From assembly GCA_024742395.1 (NCBI GenBank), contig JANSYO010000003.1, forward strand, positions 87,707-151,706: 64,000 nt of DNA, in the 5' to 3' direction. Source of the DNA: Cytophagales bacterium (lineage in GTDB: Bacteria > Bacteroidota > Bacteroidia > Cytophagales > Spirosomataceae). Shown in pieces: positions 1 through 8,295 of the stretch (the stretch's first letter is position 1; each line of letters starts with the position of its first letter). The notes under the pieces are model-generated. The model saw only the letters and a program-made list of their open reading frames with translations. It did not search any database and was not told where the DNA came from. The position numbers were made by a program, and so were the translations under genes.

Positions 1-1728
1 GGAATTTTCGGAAAGTCTGATCCTTTCACTGTATCTATCCAAACCTATATACCAAAAGAGTTTACAGAAGGCGTGATTTTTCACAAGGGCATTTCTGAGA
101 GACTTTATAATTTCAGAGGCTATCATATTTATCTTAGAAATAACGGAACCTTAGAAGCCAATATAGCTCATACAGCTCCTTCAAATGCCATTTTAAAAGC
201 CAGCAAAACAAAGATTCCGAGAGAACAATGGATCACCTTAAGCATGACCTATGATGGTTCTTCTAAAGCTAAGGGGCTTAAGGTTTATTTGAATGGCAAA
301 GAGCTGGAACTCGTCACAGAAACTGACGAATTAACTAAAGACATACTTTTTGATAGAAAGAAATTCAAACAGCAACCTAATCTGCAAATAGGTGGCTGGA
401 GCCGTGGTTACGGATTAAAAAATGGACTTGTTGATAATATTCTTGTGTACAACAGAGCCCTTACTTCTTACGAAGTGGCTATTCTGGCCAATAAAAAAAG
501 CTGGAAAGAAATCTGTTCTAAAAGCCCGAGTTCATTAACACAGGAAGATAAAAAAGCTTTGAAAGAGTATTATTTCGGAGTTCTTTACAAACCGGCTTTT
601 GACCAGCTTCAGAAAATTCAGATTAACCGTAAACAGCTGGCAGACTCCACTGAAGATGTCAAGGAAATCATGGTCATGAAAGAAATGGCCAAGCCCAGAC
701 AAAGCTATATTTTGGAACGTGGTAATTATGACGCTCTGGGCGAAAAAGTATTCCCAAACACACCTGAGAGCATCTTGCCCATGCCAAAAGAACTGCCTAA
801 AAACAGATATGGACTGGCTCAGTGGCTCACCCACCCTGATCACCCCCTTACTGCAAGAGTAGCAGTAAACAGAATGTGGCAGAACCTTTTCGGGGTAGGC
901 ATCGTCAAAACGTCGGAGGATTTAGGAAACCAGGGAGAGTTACCAACTCATCCTAAACTCTTAGATTATTTGGCAATAGAATTCATGGAATCTGGCTGGG
1001 ACGTAAAAAAGTTAATGAAAGAAATGGTCATGACTGCCACCTACCAGCAAAACTCTATTGCCACTAAAGAGCACAAAGAAAAAGACCTTGAAAATCGTTT
1101 CCTGGCCAGGGGACCTTCAAACAGGCTGACAGCTGAGATGATCAGAGACAACGCCCTGGCAGCCTCTGGGTTACTAGTTAAGAAAATTGGCGGTAAAAGT
1201 GTGAAGCCCTACCAGCCGAATGGTCTATGGGAAATCAATAACACCAAATATGAAGCGGATACCGGAGATGCCGTTTACAGACGAAGTTTATATGTTTTAA
1301 TTAAGCGATCTGTACCGCATCCTACCCTTGCCACCTTTGATGGAAATTCCAGAAGTTACTGCATAATCAGACGTCAGAAAACTAACACACCTTTGCAAGC
1401 TTTGGTCACCTTAAATGACCCAACATTTGTGGAAGCTTCAAAAGTATTGGGAGAGGAAATGGCAAAAATAAAGGACACTAAGCAGGCCATCAGTTCTACT
1501 TATTTGAAACTAACAGGCAAATCTCCATCCATAAAAGAACTGGAGCTTTTGGCTGAATTACAATCAAAAGAATTCAGTGATTTTAAAAGGAATCCATCAA
1601 AAACGGAAGGCTGGCTGGCAGCAGGCTATTATGAAGTAGATGAGAAATTAGATGCCGCCACTGTAGCATCTAATGCTGTTGTGGCTAACCTCATTATGAA
1701 TTCAGATGCCACCTTAATGAAAAGATAA
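1..1728 (+). CDS. PSD1 (DUF1553) protein with LamG-like domain, 5' truncated by window edge
   Basis: The reading frame is open from base 1, so the true start lies outside the window; the first internal ATG is at position 73. The N-terminal part seen here (to about residue 160) is a LamG/concanavalin-A-like jelly roll, ending in a segment typical of that fold (GGWSRGYGLKNGLVDNILVY). The C-terminal half is the DUF1553 (PSD1) domain, recognised from NRMWQNLFGVGIVKTSEDLG, the NRFLARGPSNRLTAEMIRDN block and RRQKTNTPLQALVTLNDP. In this family the missing N-terminus usually carries a PSCyt1 cytochrome and DUF1549, followed by LamG and DUF1553. The biochemical role is unknown; such proteins are typically exported and sit beside DUF1501 proteins, as here (3 bases before the next gene). 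They are often found near sulfatases and glycan-degrading genes. Confidence 0.85.
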   Translation, partial: GIFGKSDPFTVSIQTYIPKEFTEGVIFHKGISERLYNFRGYHIYLRNNGTLEANIAHTAPSNAILKASKTKIPREQWITLSMTYDGSSKAKGLKVYLNGKELELVTETDELTKDILFDRKKFKQQPNLQIGGWSRGYGLKNGLVDNILVYNRALTSYEVAILANKKSWKEICSKSPSSLTQEDKKALKEYYFGVLYKPAFDQLQKIQINRKQLADSTEDVKEIMVMKEMAKPRQSYILERGNYDALGEKVFPNTPESILPMPKELPKNRYGLAQWLTHPDHPLTARVAVNRMWQNLFGVGIVKTSEDLGNQGELPTHPKLLDYLAIEFMESGWDVKKLMKEMVMTATYQQNSIATKEHKEKDLENRFLARGPSNRLTAEMIRDNALAASGLLVKKIGGKSVKPYQPNGLWEINNTKYEADTGDAVYRRSLYVLIKRSVPHPTLATFDGNSRSYCIIRRQKTNTPLQALVTLNDPTFVEASKVLGEEMAKIKDTKQAISSTYLKLTGKSPSIKELELLAELQSKEFSDFKRNPSKTEGWLAAGYYEVDEKLDAATVASNAVVANLIMNSDATLMKR

Positions 1729-1731
1729 ACT

Positions 1732-3246
1732 ATGAGTCATCATCACAAAGATTTCAGAATTGATTCTCCGGAGTTCGGAGAGTTAAATAAAAAGCTGGAC
1801 AGAAGAAATTTCTTAAACAAAACCTCTTTAGGACTGGGTACATTGGCCCTGGGCTCTCTATTTGGCTTTGACAAATTAAGCTCGGCTCCACAAAAGGTTT
1901 CAGGAGTAGTTTCAGATGAAGAAATGCAGCAGCAAATTCTGGCAAGTATTCCGCATTTTGCTCCTAAGGCCAAACGCATCGTTTACCTGTTTATGAGTGG
2001 CGGGCCTTCTCAGTTTGAAACTTTTGATTATAAACCAAAACTGGTGGATATGATGGGGCAAGATCTGCCCGAATCTGTCAGAGGTGGGCAACGCCTCACC
2101 GGAATGAGTGCTGCTCAAAGCAGCCTGCCCATTGCTCCGTCTTTTACGGGTTTTAAACAGTACGGCGAGACTCAAACCTGGGTCAGCGATTTACTGCCAC
2201 ATACAGCACAAGTGGTAGATGATCTTTGCATAGTTAAATCTGTATATACCGAACATATAAATCATGACCCGGCCATTACTTTTTTCCAGACCGGGCATCA
2301 GTTACCCGGGCGACCTTCCATTGGCTCCTGGCTTAGTTATGGACTGGGCTCCGACAATGAAAATCTCCCTTCATTTATAGTACTGGTATCAAAAGATGGA
2401 GGAAAAGATCAGCCATTGTATTCGAGATTATGGGGCAATGGCTTCTTGCCAACTGAGCATCAGGGTGTACAATTCAGGTCTGGCAAAGACCCCGTTTTAT
2501 TCCTCAATAATCCTGAAGGCTATGACGGAAAAGACAGACAGGAAATGTTGGAATACCTGAAAAAGCTTAACCAATTTCAGAACGAAGAAATCAATGATCC
2601 TGAAATAGACGCCCGAATAGCTCAATATGAAATGGCTTTCAGAATGCAAACTTCGGTTCCTGAAGTGATGGACACCTCCGATGAAAGTGATGAGACATTT
2701 GAAATGTATGGTCCGGAGAGTCGTGATTCTGGCACCTATGCAGCCAACTGCCTGCTGGCGAGAAAGCTTCTGGAAAAAGATGTAAAGTTCATACAGCTTT
2801 ATCACCAGGGCTGGGATCAGCACGGAAATCTGCCAGGTGGTATCAGCAATCAATGCAAAAGGACAGATCAGGCTACAGGAGCCTTCATCAAAGACCTCAA
2901 ACAAAGAGGCCTGCTGGAAGACACCTTGGTCATCTGGGGTGGAGAGTTTGGTAGAACCGTTTACTCGCAGGGTAAACTAAGTAAGGACAATTACGGGAGA
3001 GATCATCACCCTAGATGTTTTACCATGTGGATGGCCGGTGCAGGGGTTAAAAAAGGCTTCACTTACGGAGAAACAGACGATTTTAGCTATAATATCACAA
3101 AAGACCCGGTTCATGTTCATGATTTTCATGCTACCCTTATGAAACTTATGGGCGTAGACCACGAAAGACTCACTTTCAAATCGCAAGGTCGCCGTTTCAG
3201 ACTGACCGATGTTCACGGAAAAATCATTAAAGACATACTGAGCTAA
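1732..3246 (+). CDS. DUF1501 domain-containing protein (Tat-exported)
   Basis: 504 residues. The N-terminus carries a twin-arginine-like signal ([20 protein letters not shown] at about residues 23-42), so export in folded form is likely. The body is DUF1501, a distant member of the alkaline-phosphatase/sulfatase superfamily. Family blocks visible are [31 protein letters not shown], and a histidine-rich [19 protein letters not shown] near the C-terminus. The start ATG lies 3 bases after the PSD1 stop, and the next gene starts 1 base after this stop, so translation is probably coupled. PSD1 and DUF1501 proteins are almost always adjacent in genomes, suggesting one exported complex or pathway; no substrate is established and none is proposed here. 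Confidence 0.9.
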   Translation: MSHHHKDFRIDSPEFGELNKKLDRRNFLNKTSLGLGTLALGSLFGFDKLSSAPQKVSGVVSDEEMQQQILASIPHFAPKAKRIVYLFMSGGPSQFETFDYKPKLVDMMGQDLPESVRGGQRLTGMSAAQSSLPIAPSFTGFKQYGETQTWVSDLLPHTAQVVDDLCIVKSVYTEHINHDPAITFFQTGHQLPGRPSIGSWLSYGLGSDNENLPSFIVLVSKDGGKDQPLYSRLWGNGFLPTEHQGVQFRSGKDPVLFLNNPEGYDGKDRQEMLEYLKKLNQFQNEEINDPEIDARIAQYEMAFRMQTSVPEVMDTSDESDETFEMYGPESRDSGTYAANCLLARKLLEKDVKFIQLYHQGWDQHGNLPGGISNQCKRTDQATGAFIKDLKQRGLLEDTLVIWGGEFGRTVYSQGKLSKDNYGRDHHPRCFTMWMAGAGVKKGFTYGETDDFSYNITKDPVHVHDFHATLMKLMGVDHERLTFKSQGRRFRLTDVHGKIIKDILS

Positions 3247-3247
3247 T

Positions 3248-4357
3248 ATGCAAAAGAGAAGATCATTCATTAAAACTACCAGCCTTTTGGGTGCGGCCAC
3301 ATTGTTTAGTTCGCCGTTGAAGAGCTTTGGCATTCTACACAAAAACATAAGCGAGGAAACCATCATAGGGCATGGCGATTACCAATATAAAGTAGACAAA
3401 GGATGGGCTCAAATAGGCGTATCTGATTACCCACTTTTAAACTGCCATGAAATGGTGCAAGACAGCAAAGGCAGGCTGCTGATGATTGGTGATCATACCA
3501 ATAATAACATTCTTATTTTCGATAAGTCTGGCAAACTGCTAGACTCATGGGGGCATGCATTTCCGGGTGGGCATGGTCTGTCAATAGCGAAAGAAGGCGG
3601 AGATGATTTTTTACTGATTACCGACTGTGGATGGTATCAAAACAAAGCCGGAAAATACGAAAAGCAAGCCGGCAAAGTGGTTAAGACAGATCTTGAAGGC
3701 AGACTCATCTTTGCATTGGGCCACCCAAAAACCATTGGCATTTACAAAGATGACGAGCCATTCATGCCTACAGAAACGGCAATTGCTCCTAATGGTGATA
3801 TATATGTGGCTGATGGATATGGAAGCGACTACATCATCCAATACGATCATAATGGCCGCTACATTCGTCATTTTGGCGGACATCATAACCAAAACAAAGA
3901 ACATAACTTATCCAATGCCCATGGCGTGGCTATAGATAAGAGAGATCCCGCAAATCCTAAGCTTATTTGTACGTCCAGAAATGAAAACTGCTTCAAGGTG
4001 TTCAGCCTTGACGGGAAGTTTATAGAGCGAATAGATTTACCGGGAATGCATGTTTGCAGGCCCGTATTGCACAATAAAAATATTTATGCAGGGGTTTGCT
4101 GGAGCAAAGATGAAGATGGAAAAACCAACTGGGGCGATTCCGGCTTTGTGACCATTCTCGACCAAAACAATATAGTCATCAGCAACCCCGGAGGAACAGC
4201 ACCTGAATATAAAGCCGGCAAGCTTCAGGCATCCAGAAACATATCAAACCCAATTTTCAATCACGGCCATGATGTGTGTATAGATGAAGATGACAGCGTA
4301 TACGTTTGTCAGTGGAATGCTCATCATACCGCACCCATCAAACTAACAAGAGTGTAA
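3248..4357 (+). CDS. exported beta-propeller (NHL/6-bladed type) protein
   Basis: 369 residues with a twin-arginine-like leader (QKRRSFIKTTSLLGAATLFS). The rest shows NHL-like blades: repeated motifs such as GDHTNNNILIFDKSGKLLDS, AIAPNGDIYVADGYGSDYII and HGVAIDKRDPANPKLICTSR, each a strand followed by a Gly-Asp/Asn turn. The fold is the kind seen in peptidyl-glycine lyase-like and 6-bladed propeller proteins; no catalytic function can be read from it. It sits inside the DUF1553/DUF1501 operon with spacings of 1 base on both sides, so it probably acts with them in the periplasm as a binding or scaffold module. The start is fixed by the leader and the tight spacing. Confidence 0.8.
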   Translation: MQKRRSFIKTTSLLGAATLFSSPLKSFGILHKNISEETIIGHGDYQYKVDKGWAQIGVSDYPLLNCHEMVQDSKGRLLMIGDHTNNNILIFDKSGKLLDSWGHAFPGGHGLSIAKEGGDDFLLITDCGWYQNKAGKYEKQAGKVVKTDLEGRLIFALGHPKTIGIYKDDEPFMPTETAIAPNGDIYVADGYGSDYIIQYDHNGRYIRHFGGHHNQNKEHNLSNAHGVAIDKRDPANPKLICTSRNENCFKVFSLDGKFIERIDLPGMHVCRPVLHNKNIYAGVCWSKDEDGKTNWGDSGFVTILDQNNIVISNPGGTAPEYKAGKLQASRNISNPIFNHGHDVCIDEDDSVYVCQWNAHHTAPIKLTRV

Positions 4358-4358
4358 A

Positions 4359-5735
4359 ATGATATTGTTAGATATAAGTACTTTTTTGGGCAGACTGCAC
4401 CCTTTGATGGTGCATATCCCTATTGGCTTTATTTTATTGGCAGGTATATTCAATTGGGCCTCTTATTTCCCTAAGTACAAACAACTAAGCACTGCTTCAG
4501 AATTTGCTCTTTTATTGGGAGCTATGGCAGGTGTGGCTGCTTGCCTGATGGGCTGGCTACTGTCGAAAACCGGAGACTACGATTATAACTTGCTGGAAGC
4601 CCATAAAATAAGCGGCATCGTGCTTACCGCCCTAAGCTTTATTCTCTACTTTTTTCTTTCTGAAAAAGGTCAATCACTTCTCAGTATTCCTCATCGAGTG
4701 CAATCAATCATTTATCTGGGTTTGGTAATTTTAATGAGTTATGCCGGGCATCAAGGTGGAAACCTGACACACGGAACGGAATACCTGAGTCTTGCCACAT
4801 TAACAGAAAAGCAAAGAGAAAAACCGGAAAACATGGAGGCCGTTTTGGTCTATGAAGATCTTATACAGCCCATCTTAAAAAGTAAATGTACACAATGTCA
4901 TCAGGCAGGAAAGAAAAAAGGAGAACTTATACTAACCTCCTTTGCTGAACTGAACAAGGGGGGTAAAAATGGTCCTGTAATTCTACCGGGAAAAGTAGAT
5001 AATAGTGAACTCATCAGGAGAGTTACATTGGAGCAAGACCATGAAGAATTCATGCCCACCGATGGTAAAACGCCCTTAAATCAGAACGAATTGGCCATCC
5101 TGAAATGGTGGATAAGCAATGACGCCAGTGGTCCTGAGACAAACTTTCTGGCTCAGAAAAATAATGAAGAAATTGCTGAAACGGTTGAAGTTTATTTGGG
5201 TTTCAAAGAAGGGAATGAGACTATGTTAGCTTCGGCCGATAACGATGTAATTTACAATTCCAACATTCCGGCTGTAGCTGATGAAAACGTATTGAAAGAT
5301 CTCAAAAAAGGAGGCTTCAGCTACCGTAAAATGAACCACAGCCCATTGATGCTGGATATTAGCGTTGACAGAAATTTAAAAGACAACAAACTCGATTTTA
5401 AGGTATTGGAGCCTATTGCCAAACATATCATTTGGCTTAACCTTACAAAAGTAAAGATGGAAACTAAAGAACTAGAGTCCCTTTCGAAAATGGAGAATTT
5501 AGAGAAACTCAAACTAGATGAAAGCTCCATTAGTAATGAATCTCTAGAGAAAATTGCTTCCCTGAAATATCTTAACTCGATAAATCTGAATAAAACACAA
5601 GTCACAGGGCAAAGCCTCCAATATTTTAAGAATCATGAAAAACTCAAGAACATCTATGTTTGGCAGAGTAAAGTTTCTGAAAAAGAGGCATTGAATTTTG
5701 AGAAAGAGAATCCTCAAATAGAAGTGATTTTGTAA
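4359..5735 (+). CDS. DUF2231-like membrane protein with PSCyt1 cytochrome domain and LRR-like tail
   Basis: 458 residues in three modules. Residues 1-150 are hydrophobic with about four membrane segments and the RLHPLMVHIPIGFILLAG motif of DUF2231-like domains. Residues about 165-250 form a planctomycete-type cytochrome c domain (PSCyt1) with the haem motif C177-T-Q-C180-H181 and a downstream FMPTDGKTPL segment containing a plausible axial methionine. Residues about 340-458 contain leucine-rich repeats (LESLSKMENLEKLKLDESS, LEKIASLKYLNSINLNKTQV). This gives a membrane-anchored, haem-bearing protein with a protein-binding tail. It follows the propeller gene by 1 base. A role in electron transfer for the DUF1553/DUF1501 system is inference. 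Confidence 0.8.
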   Translation: MILLDISTFLGRLHPLMVHIPIGFILLAGIFNWASYFPKYKQLSTASEFALLLGAMAGVAACLMGWLLSKTGDYDYNLLEAHKISGIVLTALSFILYFFLSEKGQSLLSIPHRVQSIIYLGLVILMSYAGHQGGNLTHGTEYLSLATLTEKQREKPENMEAVLVYEDLIQPILKSKCTQCHQAGKKKGELILTSFAELNKGGKNGPVILPGKVDNSELIRRVTLEQDHEEFMPTDGKTPLNQNELAILKWWISNDASGPETNFLAQKNNEEIAETVEVYLGFKEGNETMLASADNDVIYNSNIPAVADENVLKDLKKGGFSYRKMNHSPLMLDISVDRNLKDNKLDFKVLEPIAKHIIWLNLTKVKMETKELESLSKMENLEKLKLDESSISNESLEKIASLKYLNSINLNKTQVTGQSLQYFKNHEKLKNIYVWQSKVSEKEALNFEKENPQIEVIL

Positions 5736-5744
5736 TTTGGAGGA

Positions 5745-6458
5745 ATGAAAAGACGCCACTTCCTCTCCATTGGCCTTGCCGGGTTTACCAGTACTCTGGC
5801 CTTGGCTACTAAACAATCTGACCGAAAAATAAGAGTAGCTTTTATAGGAGATAGTATAACAAACAATGGCGGTTATATTGAATTCATCAAGGAAAATCTG
5901 ACTGAGCCAGAAAGGTTTGAAATTTTCAATTTTGGCAAAAGCAGCGAGACAGTTTCAGGGCTTTCCGAAGCAATTCATGATCCCCGGAGGCCCTATCTTT
6001 TTGACCGGCTGGGCGAAATCTTAAAAGATGGCGATTTTGACTACTGCTTTTTGTTTTATGGTATCAATGATGCCATTTACAGTCCTTTTGACCCCAAACG
6101 TTTCAGAGCCTATCAGAAAGGAATTGCGAAAGCATCAAAGAAAATCTCGAAAACAGGATGTAAGGTTGTTTTGCTAACTCCTACGCCATTTGACGAACAC
6201 GCTATGGAACCAAATGGTGGATTGCCTTTAAATGCCTACAGCTACAAAGAGCCCTACTATCTTTATAACTCAGAGGTGATAAGTAAATATGCAGAATACA
6301 TTTCCAGCTTGAAAAACCGAAAGGTTTATAAAACTATTGACACGTACCATGAGGTTGCCAAGCAGATGAATGAGTCTTTTGGGACAGACCGAATACACCC
6401 TCTACCCTTCGGGCATGAAGTGATCGGCCGAAAGATACTCAAGGAGATGAATTGGTAA
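5745..6458 (+). CDS. SGNH/GDSL-family hydrolase (exported)
   Basis: 237 residues. A twin-arginine-like leader (KRRHFLSIGLAGFTSTLALA) is followed at about residue 34 by the block I motif GDSIT carrying the nucleophilic serine. Block III-type GINDA is at about residue 106, and the catalytic Asp-His pair is in DRIHPLPFGHE near the C-terminus. SGNH enzymes of this type are esterases or acetyl-xylan/glycan deacetylases; the substrate cannot be read from sequence. It is the last gene of the five-gene operon (9 bases after the cytochrome/LRR gene) and is followed by a strong hairpin terminator. An acetyl-esterase acting on the same glycan as the neighbouring fucosidase and sulfatases is a reasonable inference. 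Confidence 0.85.
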   Translation: MKRRHFLSIGLAGFTSTLALATKQSDRKIRVAFIGDSITNNGGYIEFIKENLTEPERFEIFNFGKSSETVSGLSEAIHDPRRPYLFDRLGEILKDGDFDYCFLFYGINDAIYSPFDPKRFRAYQKGIAKASKKISKTGCKVVLLTPTPFDEHAMEPNGGLPLNAYSYKEPYYLYNSEVISKYAEYISSLKNRKVYKTIDTYHEVAKQMNESFGTDRIHPLPFGHEVIGRKILKEMNW

Positions 6459-6483
6459 AGAGTTTGAATCTGAATCATAAAAA

Positions 6484-6536
6484 AGCCCGCTAAGCTGAGA
6501 AAGAATTCTTTCGCTTAGCAGGCTGAATATTTTTTT
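6484..6536. terminator. bidirectional Rho-independent terminator
   Basis: A 12-bp stem with one mismatch (AGCCCGCTAAGC paired with GCTTAGCAGGCT, 6484-6524) encloses an A/T-rich loop. It is followed by a T7 tract on the + strand (6530-6536) and preceded by an A run that gives a T tract on the minus strand. It sits between the convergent SGNH hydrolase (+) and fucosidase (-) genes and fits termination of both. Confidence 0.85.
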
Positions 6537-6542
6537 GTGATC

Positions 6543-8039
6543 CTAGTTAATTTTTAAACAGTAGGCAAAATCACATGGTCTGTAAGAAGGCATGGTAATA
6601 ATTAAAGCATCTTTCGTCTGCTTGAATTTAATCTCTTCATCAGAGCCAAGCATTTTAATGCTGCTAATTTTTTGAGGATAAACCTTATTGCCTTTGGCAA
6701 GTGTCTTTATTTCTGCAGTATTATCAGATGGCCATTGCATTAGGAATGCGTATAGCTGATCGCCTTGGGTAGTGTAACGAACATCTTCTTCGCCCAGATC
6801 TTTGTTATTGCCCTCAGAAAGATGCCCCTCTACAATCTTAGTAGGTCCTTCGCCATAAATAGTGAAAGGTCTGCTGCCATAAATAGCCTCACCGTTAACT
6901 TTCAGCCACTCTCCCATTTCAAACAACACTTTCTGCTGGTCGTAAGGGATAGTTCCGTCGGCTTTAGGACCTACGTTTAACAGCATACTTCCGTTTTTAC
7001 TTACAATATCCACCAGGTCATCAATAAGAGTATTTGTCTCTTTAGACTCCCAATTGCTTACATATCCCCATGAGTTTTTACCAATAGAGGTATCAGTTTG
7101 CCAGAAGAAATCCCTGATTTTTGAAGACTTGCTTCTTTCCATGTCATGTACATAAGCACCTTCTGCCAGTGATTCGTATTTATGATTTTTACCCTGAAGC
7201 ACCACTTCTTTGTTCCAGTCTAACGCTTTATTGTAATAATAAGTGGTCAGTTTAATGTGCTCAGAAGCATACTCTGGTCTATCCCAGCCGAAGTCAAACC
7301 ACAAGATATCCGGCTGATAGTTGTCAATCAATTCAGTGGTTCTTTTCATCCACATGTCTTTAAACTCGGCAGTAGGAGCTTCATTGCTACTTTTCATAAC
7401 CGGGCCATATAGCATTTGATACTTAGGGGCGGTATTGCCAAGCTCAGGTTTTTTTGTGAAAAAGTCTTGATTAAAAGCCAGGTGAGATGACACCCCGAAC
7501 TTCATTCCGTGTTTTGCTGTCTCAGCTCTCAATTCACCAATAATGTCTCTTTTCGGGCCCATATCTACTGAGTTCCAGATAGTGTGAGAGGAGTTGTACA
7601 TAGCAAAAGCATCATGATGCTCCGCAACAGGGACTATGTATTTTGCACCTGATTTCTCAAAAATATCCAACCACTCAGCAGCGTTAAAGTTTTCTGCCTT
7701 GAACATTGGTATGAAATCTTTGTAGCCAAATTTACTAGGATGACCGTAGGTTTTCACATGGTACAGATAGTCATCTGTAGGCCCCTTCTTCCCTTTATTC
7801 CCATGATAAGATGTGGTGGAGTTCTCATCTATGTACATGTTTCGGGCATACCACTCAGAACCATACCCGGGCACTGAATATACCCCCCAGTGAATAAAAA
7901 TACCAAACTTGGCATCCTTGAACCACTCAGGTGTTTCATATTTTTTTGCGATGTCATCCCAGTCTTCACGATACCTTTCCTGAGAAAAAGCTGAACTGAA
8001 TGCAGTCAGCATAGCGAGTGTTACTAAAATTTTTTTCAT
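6543..8039 (-). CDS. alpha-L-fucosidase, GH29
   Basis: 498 residues with a cleavable signal peptide (MKKILVTLAMLTAFSSAFSQ). It removes terminal alpha-L-fucose from glycans by a retaining mechanism. GH29 features visible: KFGIFIHWGVYSVPGYGSEW at about residues 44-63, the HHDAFAMYNS block (residues 141-150) and the nucleophile segment ILWFDFGWD, in which D249 matches the family nucleophile. The C-terminus carries a small beta-sandwich-like region. It is presumably periplasmic. The gene is alone on its transcript: a terminator lies after it and a 256-bp intergenic region with a TAnnTTTG box and an AraC-type repeat site lies before it. Fucose released here would feed the mutarotase, lactonase and dehydrogenase genes nearby. 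Confidence 0.95.
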   Translation of the reverse strand: MKKILVTLAMLTAFSSAFSQERYREDWDDIAKKYETPEWFKDAKFGIFIHWGVYSVPGYGSEWYARNMYIDENSTTSYHGNKGKKGPTDDYLYHVKTYGHPSKFGYKDFIPMFKAENFNAAEWLDIFEKSGAKYIVPVAEHHDAFAMYNSSHTIWNSVDMGPKRDIIGELRAETAKHGMKFGVSSHLAFNQDFFTKKPELGNTAPKYQMLYGPVMKSSNEAPTAEFKDMWMKRTTELIDNYQPDILWFDFGWDRPEYASEHIKLTTYYYNKALDWNKEVVLQGKNHKYESLAEGAYVHDMERSKSSKIRDFFWQTDTSIGKNSWGYVSNWESKETNTLIDDLVDIVSKNGSMLLNVGPKADGTIPYDQQKVLFEMGEWLKVNGEAIYGSRPFTIYGEGPTKIVEGHLSEGNNKDLGEEDVRYTTQGDQLYAFLMQWPSDNTAEIKTLAKGNKVYPQKISSIKMLGSDEEIKFKQTKDALIITMPSYRPCDFAYCLKIN

Positions 8040-8215
8040 AGTTTTTTTCTGATTCCTTTAAAGAAACAAAAGGGAGAAAATCTCCCTTAATGTCTTTCTT
8101 TAACCTTTAACCCATTGTATTCTTGTCGAATTTCTTTTTTACAAATCTCTAAACAATATAGTATTAGTCACTTGAGTTAATACAACCACTTTCTACCTCA
8201 AGTATTAATTATTAA

Positions 8216-8223
8216 CAAAATTA
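8216..8223 (-). promoter_or_regulatory. candidate -7 promoter box for the fucosidase gene
   Basis: Minus-strand TAATTTTG fits the Bacteroidota -7 consensus TAnnTTTG. It would start transcription near 8209, leaving a leader of about 170 bases before the fucosidase ATG. No clear -33 TTG lies at the expected distance (a TTTAG lies about 25 bases upstream), which would suit an activator-dependent promoter. Confidence 0.45.
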
Positions 8224-8251
8224 TGCAATATGACTTGATCTAGCCTTCTAA

Positions 8252-8286
8252 ATTTTAGCATAACATAGTACAATTTAAGCATACGA
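8252..8286 (+). promoter_or_regulatory. AraC-type direct-repeat operator, copy A
   Basis: Two AGCATA half-sites at 8257-8262 and 8278-8283 lie exactly 21 bp apart with an ACATAGTAC core between them. Over the first 30 positions, 25 bases match, without gaps, the site at 12889-12923 in front of the AraC gene. Relative to the candidate fucosidase promoter the site lies just upstream of the -33 region, a usual place for an AraC-family activator. Binding by the window's AraC protein is inferred, not shown. Confidence 0.6.
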
Positions 8287-8295
8287 TAGGCTTGA

